Shown in pieces: positions 42,165 through 53,024 of a stretch of DNA of 64,000 bases. A program made the position numbers and the translations under genes. Numbering within the stretch: position 1 is the stretch's first letter; each line of letters opens with the position of its first letter. Source of the DNA: Paenibacillus tyrphae (lineage in GTDB: Bacteria; Bacillota; Bacilli; Paenibacillales; NBRC-103111); contig NZ_JAMZAW010000001.1 of assembly GCF_024158745.1 (NCBI RefSeq), positions 62,001 through 126,000 of the forward strand, read 5' to 3'. The notes beneath the pieces were generated by a model. The model did no database searches. It saw only the letters and a list, made by a program, of their open reading frames with translations, and was not told the origin of the DNA.

Positions 42165-42875
42165 TCATTTAACGTATATATGGTTTTTTAGCCATTGTCT
42201 GAAATACTGCAACTGTTCCTGAGTATGGAAATAGTGTTCTCCATTCTCCATTACTTGCAAATTACAGTTAAAGCGTTTAGCAAATTCAGATACAATGTCA
42301 AACTCACATAAGTTATCTCCTGAACCATAGAGAATTGAAGTCGGATTATTCCAAGCAACAATAGGATGTTCTTTCACATAACAGTAGTAATCCCAATAGA
42401 GAGTTTGTCCAATAGGTGTAGAAATTTCTTTCTCTATTTTTAGTCTACTCTCACTTACGTTAAACCATGTCATCATATTATTTATTATACGTTCCATATT
42501 TACCACGGGAGAGAGAAACAAACACTGATTCAATGGCTCATGGCAATATTCTAATAGGCTGAAATATGCTCCCATGCTACAAGCAAAAATGCTTATATTA
42601 TTTGATAACGATTTTGCATATGTCATAATTTTATTAAGGTCTTGAACACAGTTTTGAACTGTACAAAGATAAGTATCATCTTTACGTTCACCATGTTGAG
42701 GCAAATCAAAACTAAGAACTTGATAACCTACTGCTGTTGCTTCTTCTGCAAATACAATAATCGAGTCATCTGCCTTATTTGACATGTTACCATGCACAAC
42801 TATAAATAACTTATCTGATTTGTCCCCCCACAAAATTGCTGGAATATTTTCTATCTTTAAATTATGTCTTATCAT
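42165..42875 (-). CDS. Alpha/beta hydrolase of unknown substrate
   Basis: A 236-residue serine hydrolase-fold protein. Visible parts are the oxyanion region KLFIVVHGNMSNKADD, nucleophile elbow FACSMGAYFS, acid in LYGSGDNLCEFD, and histidine in MENGEHYFHTQEQ. Length fits a minimal esterase or peptidase. Codon use is markedly AT-rich compared with the rest of the window, so with maa it looks like imported DNA. The start has GGAGG about 8 nt upstream. No metabolic partner is visible. Confidence 0.85.
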   Translation of the reverse strand: MIRHNLKIENIPAILWGDKSDKLFIVVHGNMSNKADDSIIVFAEEATAVGYQVLSFDLPQHGERKDDTYLCTVQNCVQDLNKIMTYAKSLSNNISIFACSMGAYFSLLEYCHEPLNQCLFLSPVVNMERIINNMMTWFNVSESRLKIEKEISTPIGQTLYWDYYCYVKEHPIVAWNNPTSILYGSGDNLCEFDIVSEFAKRFNCNLQVMENGEHYFHTQEQLQYFRQWLKNHIYVK

Positions 42876-43136
42876 TACATCTATCCTCCATGAAATATAA
42901 ATAATTCATGATTCCTAAAATTCAAGTGTGTACTAAATTAGAGAGGGTAGGCTACATTCCATTGAACCATAAAGTTCTTGATTTTAACAACTTCTTTGTC
43001 AGTTTCAAATAATTATAGCCATTTATCTGTATACCCTAATACAAGCAGTTCTTCTAAACCTCCAAACCTGTATACATGGCATATCTTCAATAGTGTATCA
43101 GTTTTCAACATCTATTTAAAACATAGCCAAATAATA
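42876..43136. other. AT-rich intergenic region
   Basis: No gene, promoter pair or repeat could be supported here; only short frames in AT-rich DNA. Confidence 0.6.
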
Positions 43137-43180
43137 AAAGGAGATATCCAAAAGACACATGTCTCAGCGATATCTCCTTT
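43137..43180 (-). terminator. Rho-independent terminator of GNAT gene
   Basis: AAAGGAGATATC / GATATCTCCTTT perfect stem with a 20-nt loop; on the minus strand a TTTTATTATTT run follows. It lies 90 nt after the GNAT stop codon. Confidence 0.8.
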
Positions 43181-43270
43181 AGGCGTTTCAAAAATCTGCG
43201 CTTTCCCGGCCGAGCCGTTCCGTCTCCGCTGCCACGCGTCCGCACGGCTGCCATGATCCGATTCGTACAG

Positions 43271-43801
43271 CTACAATAGAGCAGCTTCTTTCAGATGAAT
43301 CCGGTAACTCTTCACAAGCGTATCGCCATTGCGCATATCCTTGTCGAAGGCGCGCTCGAAGCCTAAACGCTCATACAATCGGACCGCGGACTCCATCATA
43401 TCCGACGTATGTAAATGCAGCGTAGCCGCCCCGAAGGCGAGGGAGCGCCTGGCACTTTCTTTAATTAGCAGCGTCGCAATTCCCCGGCCTCGCACGGCTG
43501 GCGAAACGGACAGAAAGCGGATAATCGGCGATTGAATCCCAAGCTCCGGCATGCCGTAAGCGGCTTCGGAGGACAAGAACAGCTGCACGCTCCCGACCAC
43601 CTTCCCCGCAAGCTCGGCAACAAGCCGGGCTGCAGGACCTTCTCCGTCCACGGAGGTCCGGATCGACTCCCGGTACGGCTCCCACCGGGCAGAAGGCAGC
43701 ACCGGCCGGTACTGCTCATAAGCCTCCAGCATGACCGCGAGAATCGCTTCCCGGTCAAGCTCCGTCGCATCGCGAATCCGAATTTCATCCGATTTCCCCA
43801 T
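43271..43801 (-). CDS. GNAT-family N-acetyltransferase
   Basis: A 176-residue acetyltransferase of unknown substrate. Motifs are IRIRDATELDREAILAVMLEAYEQY at the start, RFLSVSPAVRGRGIATLLIKES (CoA loop RGRGIA), and LHTSDMMESAVRLYERLGFER. The ATG at 43801 (GTGGGG upstream) is chosen; the longer frame starting with GTG at 43900 adds an unconserved, acidic 33-residue stretch without a ribosome site. Confidence 0.85.
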   Translation of the reverse strand: MGKSDEIRIRDATELDREAILAVMLEAYEQYRPVLPSARWEPYRESIRTSVDGEGPAARLVAELAGKVVGSVQLFLSSEAAYGMPELGIQSPIIRFLSVSPAVRGRGIATLLIKESARRSLAFGAATLHLHTSDMMESAVRLYERLGFERAFDKDMRNGDTLVKSYRIHLKEAALL

Positions 43802-43974
43802 AGCACCCCACCCGTTTTCCTCAAGCTCTATATCCGATTCGCCGGTTGTAGCGGAGCAATCTCCACTAAACGCATCGGATATAATGTATTTGATTTTCAC
43901 TGTATCATCGGGTGGTGATTGCCGTCAAGATGCCGGTTCATTGACATTTTCAATCGAAATATAGAAAAGTTTGA

Positions 43975-44625
43975 TCATTCCGACTGCCGATTTCCCCATG
44001 TCTCGTGATAGATGAGGTCCCTCAAGGAGCGGCGCTTCTCCCATTGAGCCGTCTCCAGGATCGGCTTCTCCGGGTAGTTCTCCGTATACCCGACCGACAG
44101 CAGGGCGATCGGCTCGATATGCGGCGGAATGCCCAGAATTTCGCGCACGTCGTTTTTCTTATAAAAGCTTACCCATCCCATAGCAAGCCCTTCCACACAG
44201 GCGGCCAGCCACATATTCTGGATCGCGCAGGCGACGGAGAGCATGTCGGTCTCGGGAATGGAGTTGCGGCCGAGCACATGGGCGCCTCCCCGGGTAGGAT
44301 CGCATGTAATGCAGATCGTCAGCGGCGCTTGCTTCAGCCCTTCCACCTTGAGGCTCAAGAACTGGTCCTGACGCTGGCCTTCGTAATGGATCGCCAGCGC
44401 CCTTCTTTCCTTGTCCGCGGCCCAGGCCAGCCGCTCTTTCAGCGGCTCCGAAGTCACCAATATAAAGTTCCAAGGCTGCATGAAGCCGACGGACGGCGCG
44501 TGGTGGCCGGCGTGAAGCACGTTCGTCACCGCTTCCTCCGGAATCGGGTCCGGCAGGAAGGAACGGACATCCCTTCTCGTATAGATGACCTTGTATAACG
44601 CTTCCTTTTCCTGCTCCGTAAACAT
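43975..44625 (-). CDS. bluB: 5,6-dimethylbenzimidazole synthase BluB
   Basis: Oxygen-dependent enzyme of the nitroreductase fold that breaks down FMNH2 to 5,6-dimethylbenzimidazole, the lower ligand of vitamin B12. The 216 residues match BluB in VIYTRRDVRSFLPDPIPEEAV, AGHHAPSVGFMQPWNFILV, GRNSIPETDMLSVACAIQNMWLAACVEGLAMGWVSFY and LSVGYTENYPEKPILE. GGAGGG lies upstream of the ATG. No other cobalamin genes are adjacent in this window. Confidence 0.9.
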   Translation of the reverse strand: MFTEQEKEALYKVIYTRRDVRSFLPDPIPEEAVTNVLHAGHHAPSVGFMQPWNFILVTSEPLKERLAWAADKERRALAIHYEGQRQDQFLSLKVEGLKQAPLTICITCDPTRGGAHVLGRNSIPETDMLSVACAIQNMWLAACVEGLAMGWVSFYKKNDVREILGIPPHIEPIALLSVGYTENYPEKPILETAQWEKRRSLRDLIYHETWGNRQSE

Positions 44626-44644
44626 ACGATCCCTCCCAGGTCGT

Positions 44645-46622
<1,978 letters not shown>

Positions 46623-46683
46623 CATATGAAGTTGTCAGTACAAGAATAACCTCTGAACCGATAGAAATCAACAGCTAAATTTT

Positions 46684-47553
46684 CTAAAATGCCGGAACGA
46701 CCGCAACGCCGTACTTGTCTTCGATAAACTTCTTCACTTCCGGCGTCGTCAAAGCGGCGTCCAGCTTCTTCACTTCGTCCCGCGTCTCGTCTCCCTTGCG
46801 CACGACGATGACATTGGCGTAAGGCGATTTCGAATCTTCCCGGAACAAGGCCGATTTCGGATCGATTTTGGCTTCCAGCACGAGGTTCGTATTAATAATC
46901 GCGCCTTCCAGATCGGGAAGCGACCGGGGCAAGGTTGCGGAATCGGCCTCGACGAATTTCAGCTTTTTCGGGTTGTCCGCGATGTCCTTGGGGGTCGCTT
47001 CATACGTCGTCAGACCGTCCTTGAGCTTGATCAGCCCCTGCTGCTGCAGCAGCACCAGTGCGCGGTATTCGTTGGACGGGTTGTTCGGAATGCCGATCCG
47101 TGCCCCTTCCTTGATCTCGTCCTTCGATTTCAGCTTGCTCGAATAGAAGCCGATCGGCTCCACGTGTACCTTGGTCGTGACGGCAAAATCATAGCCCTTC
47201 TCACCTTTGACCGAATCCAGATACGGAACGTGCTGGAAGTAGTTCGCGTCGATCTGCTTGTCTTTCAGCGCAGGGTTCAGCTGCCCTTCGTCGTCATAGA
47301 CGACCACTTCAAGGTTGACCCCTTGCTCCTTCAGCTTCGGCTTGACGAAATTCAAAATTTCCGCATGCGGCACGGCGGCCGCCCCGATTTTCAGCGTCGT
47401 TTCTTTCGCCGGTTTGGCCGTACCGGCTGCATTGCCTTGTGCAGCAGCCTTCGTGTCCGGGGCCTGCGCGGTGCCGCCCGAGGCGCAGCCCGAAACGATA
47501 GCACCGAAAATAACAAAGATGGATGCGAGTGAGAATAGACCTTTTTTACCCAT
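46684..47553 (-). CDS. metQ: Methionine ABC transporter substrate-binding lipoprotein
   Basis: Extracellular methionine-binding protein of the NlpA/MetQ family, 289 residues. Signal peptide with lipobox AIVSGC, then LKIGAAAVPHAEILNFVKPKLKEQGVNLEVVVYDDEGQLNPALKDKQIDANYFQHVPYLD, a classic MetQ start, and IGIPNNPSNEYRALVLLQQQGLIKL, PRSLPDLEGAIINTNLVLEA. It is the third gene of the metN-metI-metQ operon, 53 nt after metI. Confidence 0.93.
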   Translation of the reverse strand: MGKKGLFSLASIFVIFGAIVSGCASGGTAQAPDTKAAAQGNAAGTAKPAKETTLKIGAAAVPHAEILNFVKPKLKEQGVNLEVVVYDDEGQLNPALKDKQIDANYFQHVPYLDSVKGEKGYDFAVTTKVHVEPIGFYSSKLKSKDEIKEGARIGIPNNPSNEYRALVLLQQQGLIKLKDGLTTYEATPKDIADNPKKLKFVEADSATLPRSLPDLEGAIINTNLVLEAKIDPKSALFREDSKSPYANVIVVRKGDETRDEVKKLDAALTTPEVKKFIEDKYGVAVVPAF

Positions 47554-47606
47554 ATCTACGCCTACTTTCTATAGTTAAAATGACTTCACAAACGCGATGT
47601 TTGCGC

Positions 47607-48275
47607 TCAATCCGGCTTGAAACGCTTCTTGTCGATCGATTTGGCGATGTAGTCGCCCGACCATTGGATGAGCTGAACCAATACGATGATGAGCAGGACG
47701 GTCGCGATCAGAACGTCCTCGCGAAACCGTTGGTAGCCGAAGCGTATGGCCAGGCTGCCCAGACCGCCCGCCCCTATCGCGCCGGCCACGGCGGTAAATT
47801 CTGTAATCGCAATGACCGCGATCGTCATCGCGCGGACAAGGGCCGGCAGCGCTTCGGGAATGAGCACCCTGAAAATGATCGTGAGAGGCGAGGCGCCGAC
47901 CGCTTTAGCGGCCTCGATCTTGCCCGCGCTCACTTCCTTGAGCGAATTCTCAATCACCCGTCCCAGGAAAGGCGCGGCGCCGATCGAGAGCGACACGATG
48001 GCAGCCGTCGGACCGAGCGAGGTGCCGACGATCAGCCTGGAGAGCGGCAGCAGCAGAATGATCAGAATAATGAAGGGCAGCGAACGGACGCTGTTGATGA
48101 CCGTCCCGATGATTTTGTGCAGCAGCGGCGCTTCCAGGATGCCGCCCTTCTCCGTCACGACGAGCGTAATGCCGAGCGCAATGCCAAGCACGAGCGCGAA
48201 GACGGAAGACCAGAGCACCATGTAGACCGTCTCGCCAAGTCCCTGCAGCAGCAGCTCGATCAGATCGTCTCTCAT
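47607..48275 (-). CDS. metI: Methionine ABC transporter permease
   Basis: Membrane subunit of the methionine importer, 222 residues with five or six helices. Family blocks are [69 protein letters not shown] (the EAA loop that contacts MetN) and [20 protein letters not shown]. The ATG overlaps the metN stop codon by 4 nt. Confidence 0.94.
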   Translation of the reverse strand: MRDDLIELLLQGLGETVYMVLWSSVFALVLGIALGITLVVTEKGGILEAPLLHKIIGTVINSVRSLPFIILIILLLPLSRLIVGTSLGPTAAIVSLSIGAAPFLGRVIENSLKEVSAGKIEAAKAVGASPLTIIFRVLIPEALPALVRAMTIAVIAITEFTAVAGAIGAGGLGSLAIRFGYQRFREDVLIATVLLIIVLVQLIQWSGDYIAKSIDKKRFKPD

Positions 48276-49057
48276 ATTCCCGCTCCCACTCCTTCCATCA
48301 CATACCGGCTGTCGCGGTAATGCTCCAGAATGCGGACGAATCTGCGCGCCGTATCGCTCTCGGGATTCAGGAACAGCTTGTCGACCGGCCCGGTCTCGAC
48401 GATTGTGCCGTTCTCGATCACCGCCATGCTGCGGCAAATATGCTGCAGCACGTCGAGCTCATGCGTAATCAGAACGACGGTCAGCTTAAGCTGACGGTTA
48501 ATGTCCCTGAGCAGCTCCAAAATGGAGTAAGTCGTCTGCGGATCGAGCGCCGACGTCGCTTCGTCGCTGAGCAGCACGTCGGGCTCGTTCACGAGCGCTC
48601 TCGCGATGCCGACCCGCTGCTTCTGACCGCCGCTGAGCTGCGACGGATAGGCGTTCTCTTTATCGCCCAGGCCGACAAGGTCGAGAATTTCACGGACACG
48701 CCCGCGGATGTGCGCTTTCGGATGCCCGGCGACCTGCAGAGGAAACGCGACGTTCTGGTACACCGTCTTCGCATCCAGCAAATTAAATTGCTGAAAAATC
48801 ATGCCGATTTTTTGCCGGGCCAGCCGCAGCTCCTTCCCGTTCAAATCCGTAATGACCGTGCCCTCGATCTCGATGCTCCCGGAATCCGGCTCCTCCAGCC
48901 GGTTGAGGCAGCGGATCAATGTCGACTTGCCCGCGCCGCTGAAGCCGATAATGCCGAAGATATCCCCCTTTTCGATCTGCAAGCTGACGTTCTGAAGTGC
49001 AGGAAATGCGCCTGACGACGTTTTGTACGATTTGCTAAGATTGCGAATGACGATCAT
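48272..49057 (-). CDS. metN: Methionine ABC transporter ATP-binding protein, short form
   Basis: ATPase of the methionine importer. Walker [11 protein letters not shown] loop IFQQFNLL, signature LSGGQKQR, Walker [13 protein letters not shown] and the H-loop LITHELD are all present. The product is 261 residues, against about 340 for typical MetN, because the C-terminal NIL/ACT-like domain that senses methionine is absent; the gene ends cleanly and overlaps metI, so it is not a frameshift. The start at 49057 follows AGGTGAAGGA. Confidence 0.92.
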   Translation of the reverse strand: MIVIRNLSKSYKTSSGAFPALQNVSLQIEKGDIFGIIGFSGAGKSTLIRCLNRLEEPDSGSIEIEGTVITDLNGKELRLARQKIGMIFQQFNLLDAKTVYQNVAFPLQVAGHPKAHIRGRVREILDLVGLGDKENAYPSQLSGGQKQRVGIARALVNEPDVLLSDEATSALDPQTTYSILELLRDINRQLKLTVVLITHELDVLQHICRSMAVIENGTIVETGPVDKLFLNPESDTARRFVRILEHYRDSRYVMEGVGAGI

Positions 49058-49081
49058 TCCTTCACCTGCTTTTCGGGATAA

Positions 49082-49136
49082 AAATAAAAAAACCAAGCGT
49101 CGCCCCGCAGCCATAGCTCGGGGAAAGCTTAGTTTC
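49082..49136 (-). terminator. Attenuator-like terminator in the metNIQ leader
   Basis: Stem of AACTAAGC...CCCCG pairing with CGGGG...GCTTGGTT, followed by TTTTTTT on the minus strand, between the promoter and metN. It lies upstream of the gene, so it can only work as an attenuator. No S-box or T-box core was found in the leader. Confidence 0.75.
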
Positions 49137-49175
49137 CAGTGGACTGGTCAACTAATTGTGCAAGTCGTCTTTTTT

Positions 49176-49195
49176 AATTCCGACTATACCGATTA
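49176..49195 (-). promoter_or_regulatory. CymR-like operator in the metNIQ promoter
   Basis: The minus strand reads TAATCGGTATAGTCGGAATT, close to the CymR consensus as recalled (TAAWNC...TTGGAATT) with two mismatches. It lies at about +5 to +25 relative to the predicted start. CymR represses sulfur uptake genes in Bacilli. Confidence 0.4.
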
Positions 49196-49204
49196 TATTT
49201 ATTT

Positions 49205-49233
49205 AATTTAAAGGATGGACCGGGCGCTGTCAA
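49205..49233 (-). promoter_or_regulatory. Sigma-A promoter of metNIQ
   Basis: TTGACA (49228-49233), 17 nt, TAAATT (49205-49210) on the minus strand. Confidence 0.6.
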
Positions 49234-49364
49234 GAACTTTTATCAAGGTATTTACCGTAGGGACCGAACGCCAAAAAGCAGCCGGAGTGCCGGGAATCCG
49301 GGGGATCACACCGATGCTGGCGCGATCCGTGGATGCCCTGCTTCCCTCCGGCTGCCTGTTTAAC

Positions 49365-51374
49365 TTAACTGGACAACGCTTTTGCAAACAACGCCGCTGC
49401 CTCCTGACGAAGCATCGGCTGCTGCGCTTTGTAGTCGACGGAGCCGTCGGCCGCCTCTTTCACTTCCGGCCCGTACAGGCCAAGCGCGACGATCTGTTTG
49501 ACGCCGTCGAGCGCCCAAGGATCGGTATGGCCGCTCAGCTTCGCATCCATCGGCGAAGCGCCGCCGAGCTGGATCGTCCGCGCCACGATGACTGCCGCCT
49601 CCTGGCGGGTGATCGGCTTATCCGGCTCGAAAGCCGACTGGGATGAGCCTTGGATCACCCCAAGCTCGTGCAGCGTTTGAATCGCGGCCGCCGCCGGGTG
49701 ATTTTGCGTATCCGCAAAGACCGCCGGCTTCTTGGACAACGTCATAAACAGCAGGCCTGCCGTCTGCGCCGCAAATTCCCCGCGCGTGATCGGCTCCGAC
49801 GGGCCGAACGTGCCGTCCGCCTTGCCTTTGACGAGATTAAGCAGCTGCAGGGTTGCGATGTAAGGGGCGTAACCGTCCTCTTTGCGCACGTCGGAGAAAG
49901 GCTTCGGCACATTCAGCTTTTTCGAGGTACTGACCTCGTAGCGGTATTGCAAATACCCGATCGACTTGTCGGCGTTCTCTTGGAACACCAAAAGATTGCC
50001 GTCCGCATCCTTGAACAGGCGGTCGTCGATCTGCCTCAGCTCCTGCTTTCCGGCACCCGGCGCTTCCACGATCAGCTTGCCGTCGGGCGCCGCCGTGACT
50101 TGTGTGAGGGATGTTTTGGTCCGAAGCTCGCTGTACAGCCCCTCGAACCTTGCAAGCTCCGCCTGCGTCGGCTGCAGGTAAACGTCCGGCTCCGCCGGTT
50201 TCGGATAGTAATGGTTCATGAACGCGTTGAACCACTGAACATGCAGTTCGGTGCGTTTATTGCTCACGATGAATCCACCCACGTTTTGTTCCGGCATCAG
50301 CCACATCCACGACGAGAAACCGCCGATGTTGCCGCCTTTTCCGATGACCTTCCGGCCGTTGTAGCTTTTCTTGTTCGACGTTTCGAAGCCGTAAGCCATC
50401 TGCGGCACTTTCGGGTGAATTGCGAGATGAATGCTGTGCATATCGGCCGCGGTCGCCTCCTGTAAAATCCGGTTGCCGCCATAAGCGCCGTTATTCAAGT
50501 GGGTAATCATAAACTTGGCGACATCGGATACCGTCGCAAACATGCCGCCCTGCGGCAGTTCCGTAGGCGACACCGCGTACAGCGGAAGCGGCTTGCCGTC
50601 CGGCCCATAGTCCGTTGCAAGCTTTGAGCGGATGTCCGGCGTCAGGAGGAAGCCGCTATCCTTCATGCCAAGAGGCTTGAACAGCTGTTCGTCCATATAT
50701 TGATGGAACGGTATGCCGGACACGTTTTGTACGATGTACCCCTGCAGCATGGAAGCGAAATTATCGTAATTGTACGATTCTCCGGGCTTCCGCACGACGG
50801 TCGGCATGTTCTCGGCGATGTAATCCTTGAGCGGCACATATCTGTCGAGGTCCGGGCTGATGTCCCCCGGCTTCGGTTCGGTGAAATCGAACCCGGTCGT
50901 ATGCGTCAGCAGATGCTTCATCGTGACCGGCTCTTGAAAACGGCTGTCGATGCGAAGGCCGTCCATATAGGTTTGCACGTCCCGATCCAAATCGATTTCC
51001 CCCTGCTCGACGAGCTGCATGACAGCGGTAGCGGTAAAAGCCTTGGACACGGACCCGATGCGGAACACCGTCCGGTCGGGATCGACGGTCTGCTTTTTCT
51101 CGACATCGACGAAGCCGTAGCCTTTTTGCAGCAGCACTTTGCCGTCCTTGACAATGACGATGGCGGCGCCGGGGACGCCGAGGTCCGCACGGTTAAAGAA
51201 CGAGTCGGCGAACGCTTCGACTTCCTTCGCATCGGATGGTCCTTGTGCGGGGGCATCGTCCGGCGAAACGGAGACGGCAGAGGCGGCGGAAGCGGTGAAG
51301 CTGACAAGCAAGGCCGCAGACAGTACGGCGGGCAGCTTGGTTGTGCGGAGCAGTGCTTTCACGGTAAACGTCAT
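49365..51374 (-). CDS. Surface-anchored serine hydrolase (class C beta-lactamase family) with SLH repeats
   Basis: An exported 669-residue protein. Signal peptide 1-33; penicillin-binding/beta-lactamase fold about 50-390 with nucleophile motif SVSK (S108-K111), YDN (203-205) and GKGGNIGGFSSWMW near 370 in place of the usual KTG or HxG; a beta-rich C-terminal extension; then three SLH repeats (about 495-669). Likely a D-amino peptidase or esterase acting at the wall rather than a resistance enzyme; substrate unknown. The ATG at 51374 is chosen from the signal peptide; ribosome site is weak (GAGAGA). Confidence 0.88.
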   Translation of the reverse strand: MTFTVKALLRTTKLPAVLSAALLVSFTASAASAVSVSPDDAPAQGPSDAKEVEAFADSFFNRADLGVPGAAIVIVKDGKVLLQKGYGFVDVEKKQTVDPDRTVFRIGSVSKAFTATAVMQLVEQGEIDLDRDVQTYMDGLRIDSRFQEPVTMKHLLTHTTGFDFTEPKPGDISPDLDRYVPLKDYIAENMPTVVRKPGESYNYDNFASMLQGYIVQNVSGIPFHQYMDEQLFKPLGMKDSGFLLTPDIRSKLATDYGPDGKPLPLYAVSPTELPQGGMFATVSDVAKFMITHLNNGAYGGNRILQEATAADMHSIHLAIHPKVPQMAYGFETSNKKSYNGRKVIGKGGNIGGFSSWMWLMPEQNVGGFIVSNKRTELHVQWFNAFMNHYYPKPAEPDVYLQPTQAELARFEGLYSELRTKTSLTQVTAAPDGKLIVEAPGAGKQELRQIDDRLFKDADGNLLVFQENADKSIGYLQYRYEVSTSKKLNVPKPFSDVRKEDGYAPYIATLQLLNLVKGKADGTFGPSEPITRGEFAAQTAGLLFMTLSKKPAVFADTQNHPAAAAIQTLHELGVIQGSSQSAFEPDKPITRQEAAVIVARTIQLGGASPMDAKLSGHTDPWALDGVKQIVALGLYGPEVKEAADGSVDYKAQQPMLRQEAAALFAKALSS

Positions 51375-51566
51375 TTCTCTCGCATGTAAATTATTTCCTT
51401 TCACTTGATCATATACCATCGGGCGGGAAATGAATTCTGACAAACGGCCAGGGAATTGCTGGACTTTAGACCGGGATACAAGGAGGAATTGACGGGGTTG
51501 CAAGATCATGCTAAATTATAACAAATTAAATCCATTGATTAACTCGGATATATGGAGGTATGGCTT

Positions 51567-52919
51567 GTGACCCGAAAAAGACAAATCAAACTGTCCGCCT
51601 ATTTGGTAGGCACCGGCATGCATGTCGCTTCGTGGCGGCATCCCGATGTCCAACCGGATGCGAGTATCGACATCGATTATTACAAGCGTCTCGCGCAGCT
51701 TGCCGAACGCGGAAAATTCGACATCGCCTTTATCGCCGACAGTCTCGCGATCAACGAAGCGTCCCATCCGAATATTTTGAACCGCTACGAACCGATCACG
51801 CTCATTACCGCGCTGGCGGGCGCTACTTCGAAAATCGGCGTCGTCGCTACCGCTTCCACCTCGTACATCGAGCCGTTCAATCTGGCCCGCCTCTTCATGT
51901 CGGCCGATCATATCAGCAAAGGCCGGGTCGGCTGGAATATCGTCACGACCCGGGACTTGTCCGGAAATACGGCGCTCAACTTCGGAGGCAAGGAGCATTA
52001 CGAGCACTCGCTGCGCTATAAGCGCGCGGAGGAGTTTCTCGAAGTCGTCAAGGGACTGTGGGATTCGTGGGAGGACGACGCTTTTGTCCGCGACAAGGAA
52101 AGCGGGCAATTTTTCGACCGGAGCAAGCTGCACCGCCTCAACCACCAAAGCGAGTTTTTCAACGTACAAGGTCCGCTCAACATCGGCCGGTCCCCGCAGG
52201 GTCACCCCGTTCTCGTGCAGGCCGGCAATTCCGAATCCGGGCAAAGCTTTGCCGCAGGCACGGCGGAGGTCGTGTTTTCCATCAAATACGATATCGACGA
52301 TGCGAAGCAGTTTTACCGTTCCTTCAAGAGCAAGGTCGCCGCTGCAGGAAGGTCGGCCGACGAGGTGTACATTTTGCAGGGTATTTCTCCGGTCATCGCT
52401 GAAACGGAGGAAGCGGCGAAGCGTAAGCTGAAGCAGTTGGAGTCCTACATTACCGAGGAGACGGGCATCGGCTTCTTGTCTGACTATTTCAAAAGCGTCG
52501 ATTTCACGGGAGCCACTCTCGATTCGAGAGCGGCGGACTTCGGGCTGGACCGGCTGCCGGAGACGAAATCCGATTACATCAAGCACCGGCCCGTCATTGC
52601 GCGGGAAAACCCGACGCTGCGGGAGGTTTATTCCCTGCTGACCGGTTCGTTCAGCAGCGAGCACTTCGTCGGTACGCCGGAGAAAATTGCCGATACGCTG
52701 GAAACCTGGTTTACGGAAAGAGCCGCCGACGGCTTTATGCTGATGGCACCCCTGCTTCCGCAAGGCTTGGAAGATTTCGTGGAGCGCGTCGTGCCCCTGC
52801 TGCAGCAAAGAGGGCTGTTCCGTACAGAGTACGAGGGCAGTACGCTGAGAGACCATTTTCACCTGCCGAAGCCGCAGAACCGGTTCGCCGCCTCCAGAGC
52901 GGAGCAGCCGCAACATTAA
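51567..52919 (+). CDS. LLM-class flavin-dependent monooxygenase (NtaA/SnaA/DszA type)
   Basis: FMNH2-dependent monooxygenase of the luciferase-like fold, 450 residues. Diagnostic blocks are IKLSAYLVGTGMHVASWRHP, RGKFDIAFIADSLA, VATASTSYIEPFNLARLFMSADHISKGRVGWNIVTT, HYEHSLRYKRAEEFLEVVKGLWDSWEDDA, SPQGHPVLVQAGNSESGQSFAAG and FVGTPEKIADTL. Relatives split C-S or C-N bonds in sulfonates, DBT sulfone or aminopolycarboxylates. GTG at 51567 with GGAGG 8 nt upstream is preferred to the in-frame ATG at 51552 inside that site. Nearby methionine and sulfate-related genes hint at sulfur scavenging. Confidence 0.9.
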   Translation: MTRKRQIKLSAYLVGTGMHVASWRHPDVQPDASIDIDYYKRLAQLAERGKFDIAFIADSLAINEASHPNILNRYEPITLITALAGATSKIGVVATASTSYIEPFNLARLFMSADHISKGRVGWNIVTTRDLSGNTALNFGGKEHYEHSLRYKRAEEFLEVVKGLWDSWEDDAFVRDKESGQFFDRSKLHRLNHQSEFFNVQGPLNIGRSPQGHPVLVQAGNSESGQSFAAGTAEVVFSIKYDIDDAKQFYRSFKSKVAAAGRSADEVYILQGISPVIAETEEAAKRKLKQLESYITEETGIGFLSDYFKSVDFTGATLDSRAADFGLDRLPETKSDYIKHRPVIARENPTLREVYSLLTGSFSSEHFVGTPEKIADTLETWFTERAADGFMLMAPLLPQGLEDFVERVVPLLQQRGLFRTEYEGSTLRDHFHLPKPQNRFAASRAEQPQH

Positions 52920-52933
52920 GCTTGCAGGAATGC

Positions 52934-52976
52934 AAAAGACCGGGCCCCTTCACCTGCGAAGGAGTTCCGGTCTTTC
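52934..52976. terminator. Bidirectional terminator
   Basis: AAAAGACCGG / CCGGTCTTT around a 23-nt loop, T runs both ways; it separates the monooxygenase gene from the convergent kinase gene. Confidence 0.85.
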
Positions 52977-53024
52977 GTTTGATGGACGGCAGCCGTCGTC
53001 TTGTCGGACGACGAGATCATCCGT

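Noticed and set aside
49082..49136. SAM-I (S-box) or T-box riboswitch ahead of metN
   Set aside because: Neither the S-box core nor the T-box AGGGTGG motif is in the leader; only a terminator hairpin is present.
51516..52916. A 466-codon minus-strand frame opposite the flavin monooxygenase
   Set aside because: It mirrors the real gene on the plus strand, has no recognisable domain and the plus frame matches a known family over its whole length.
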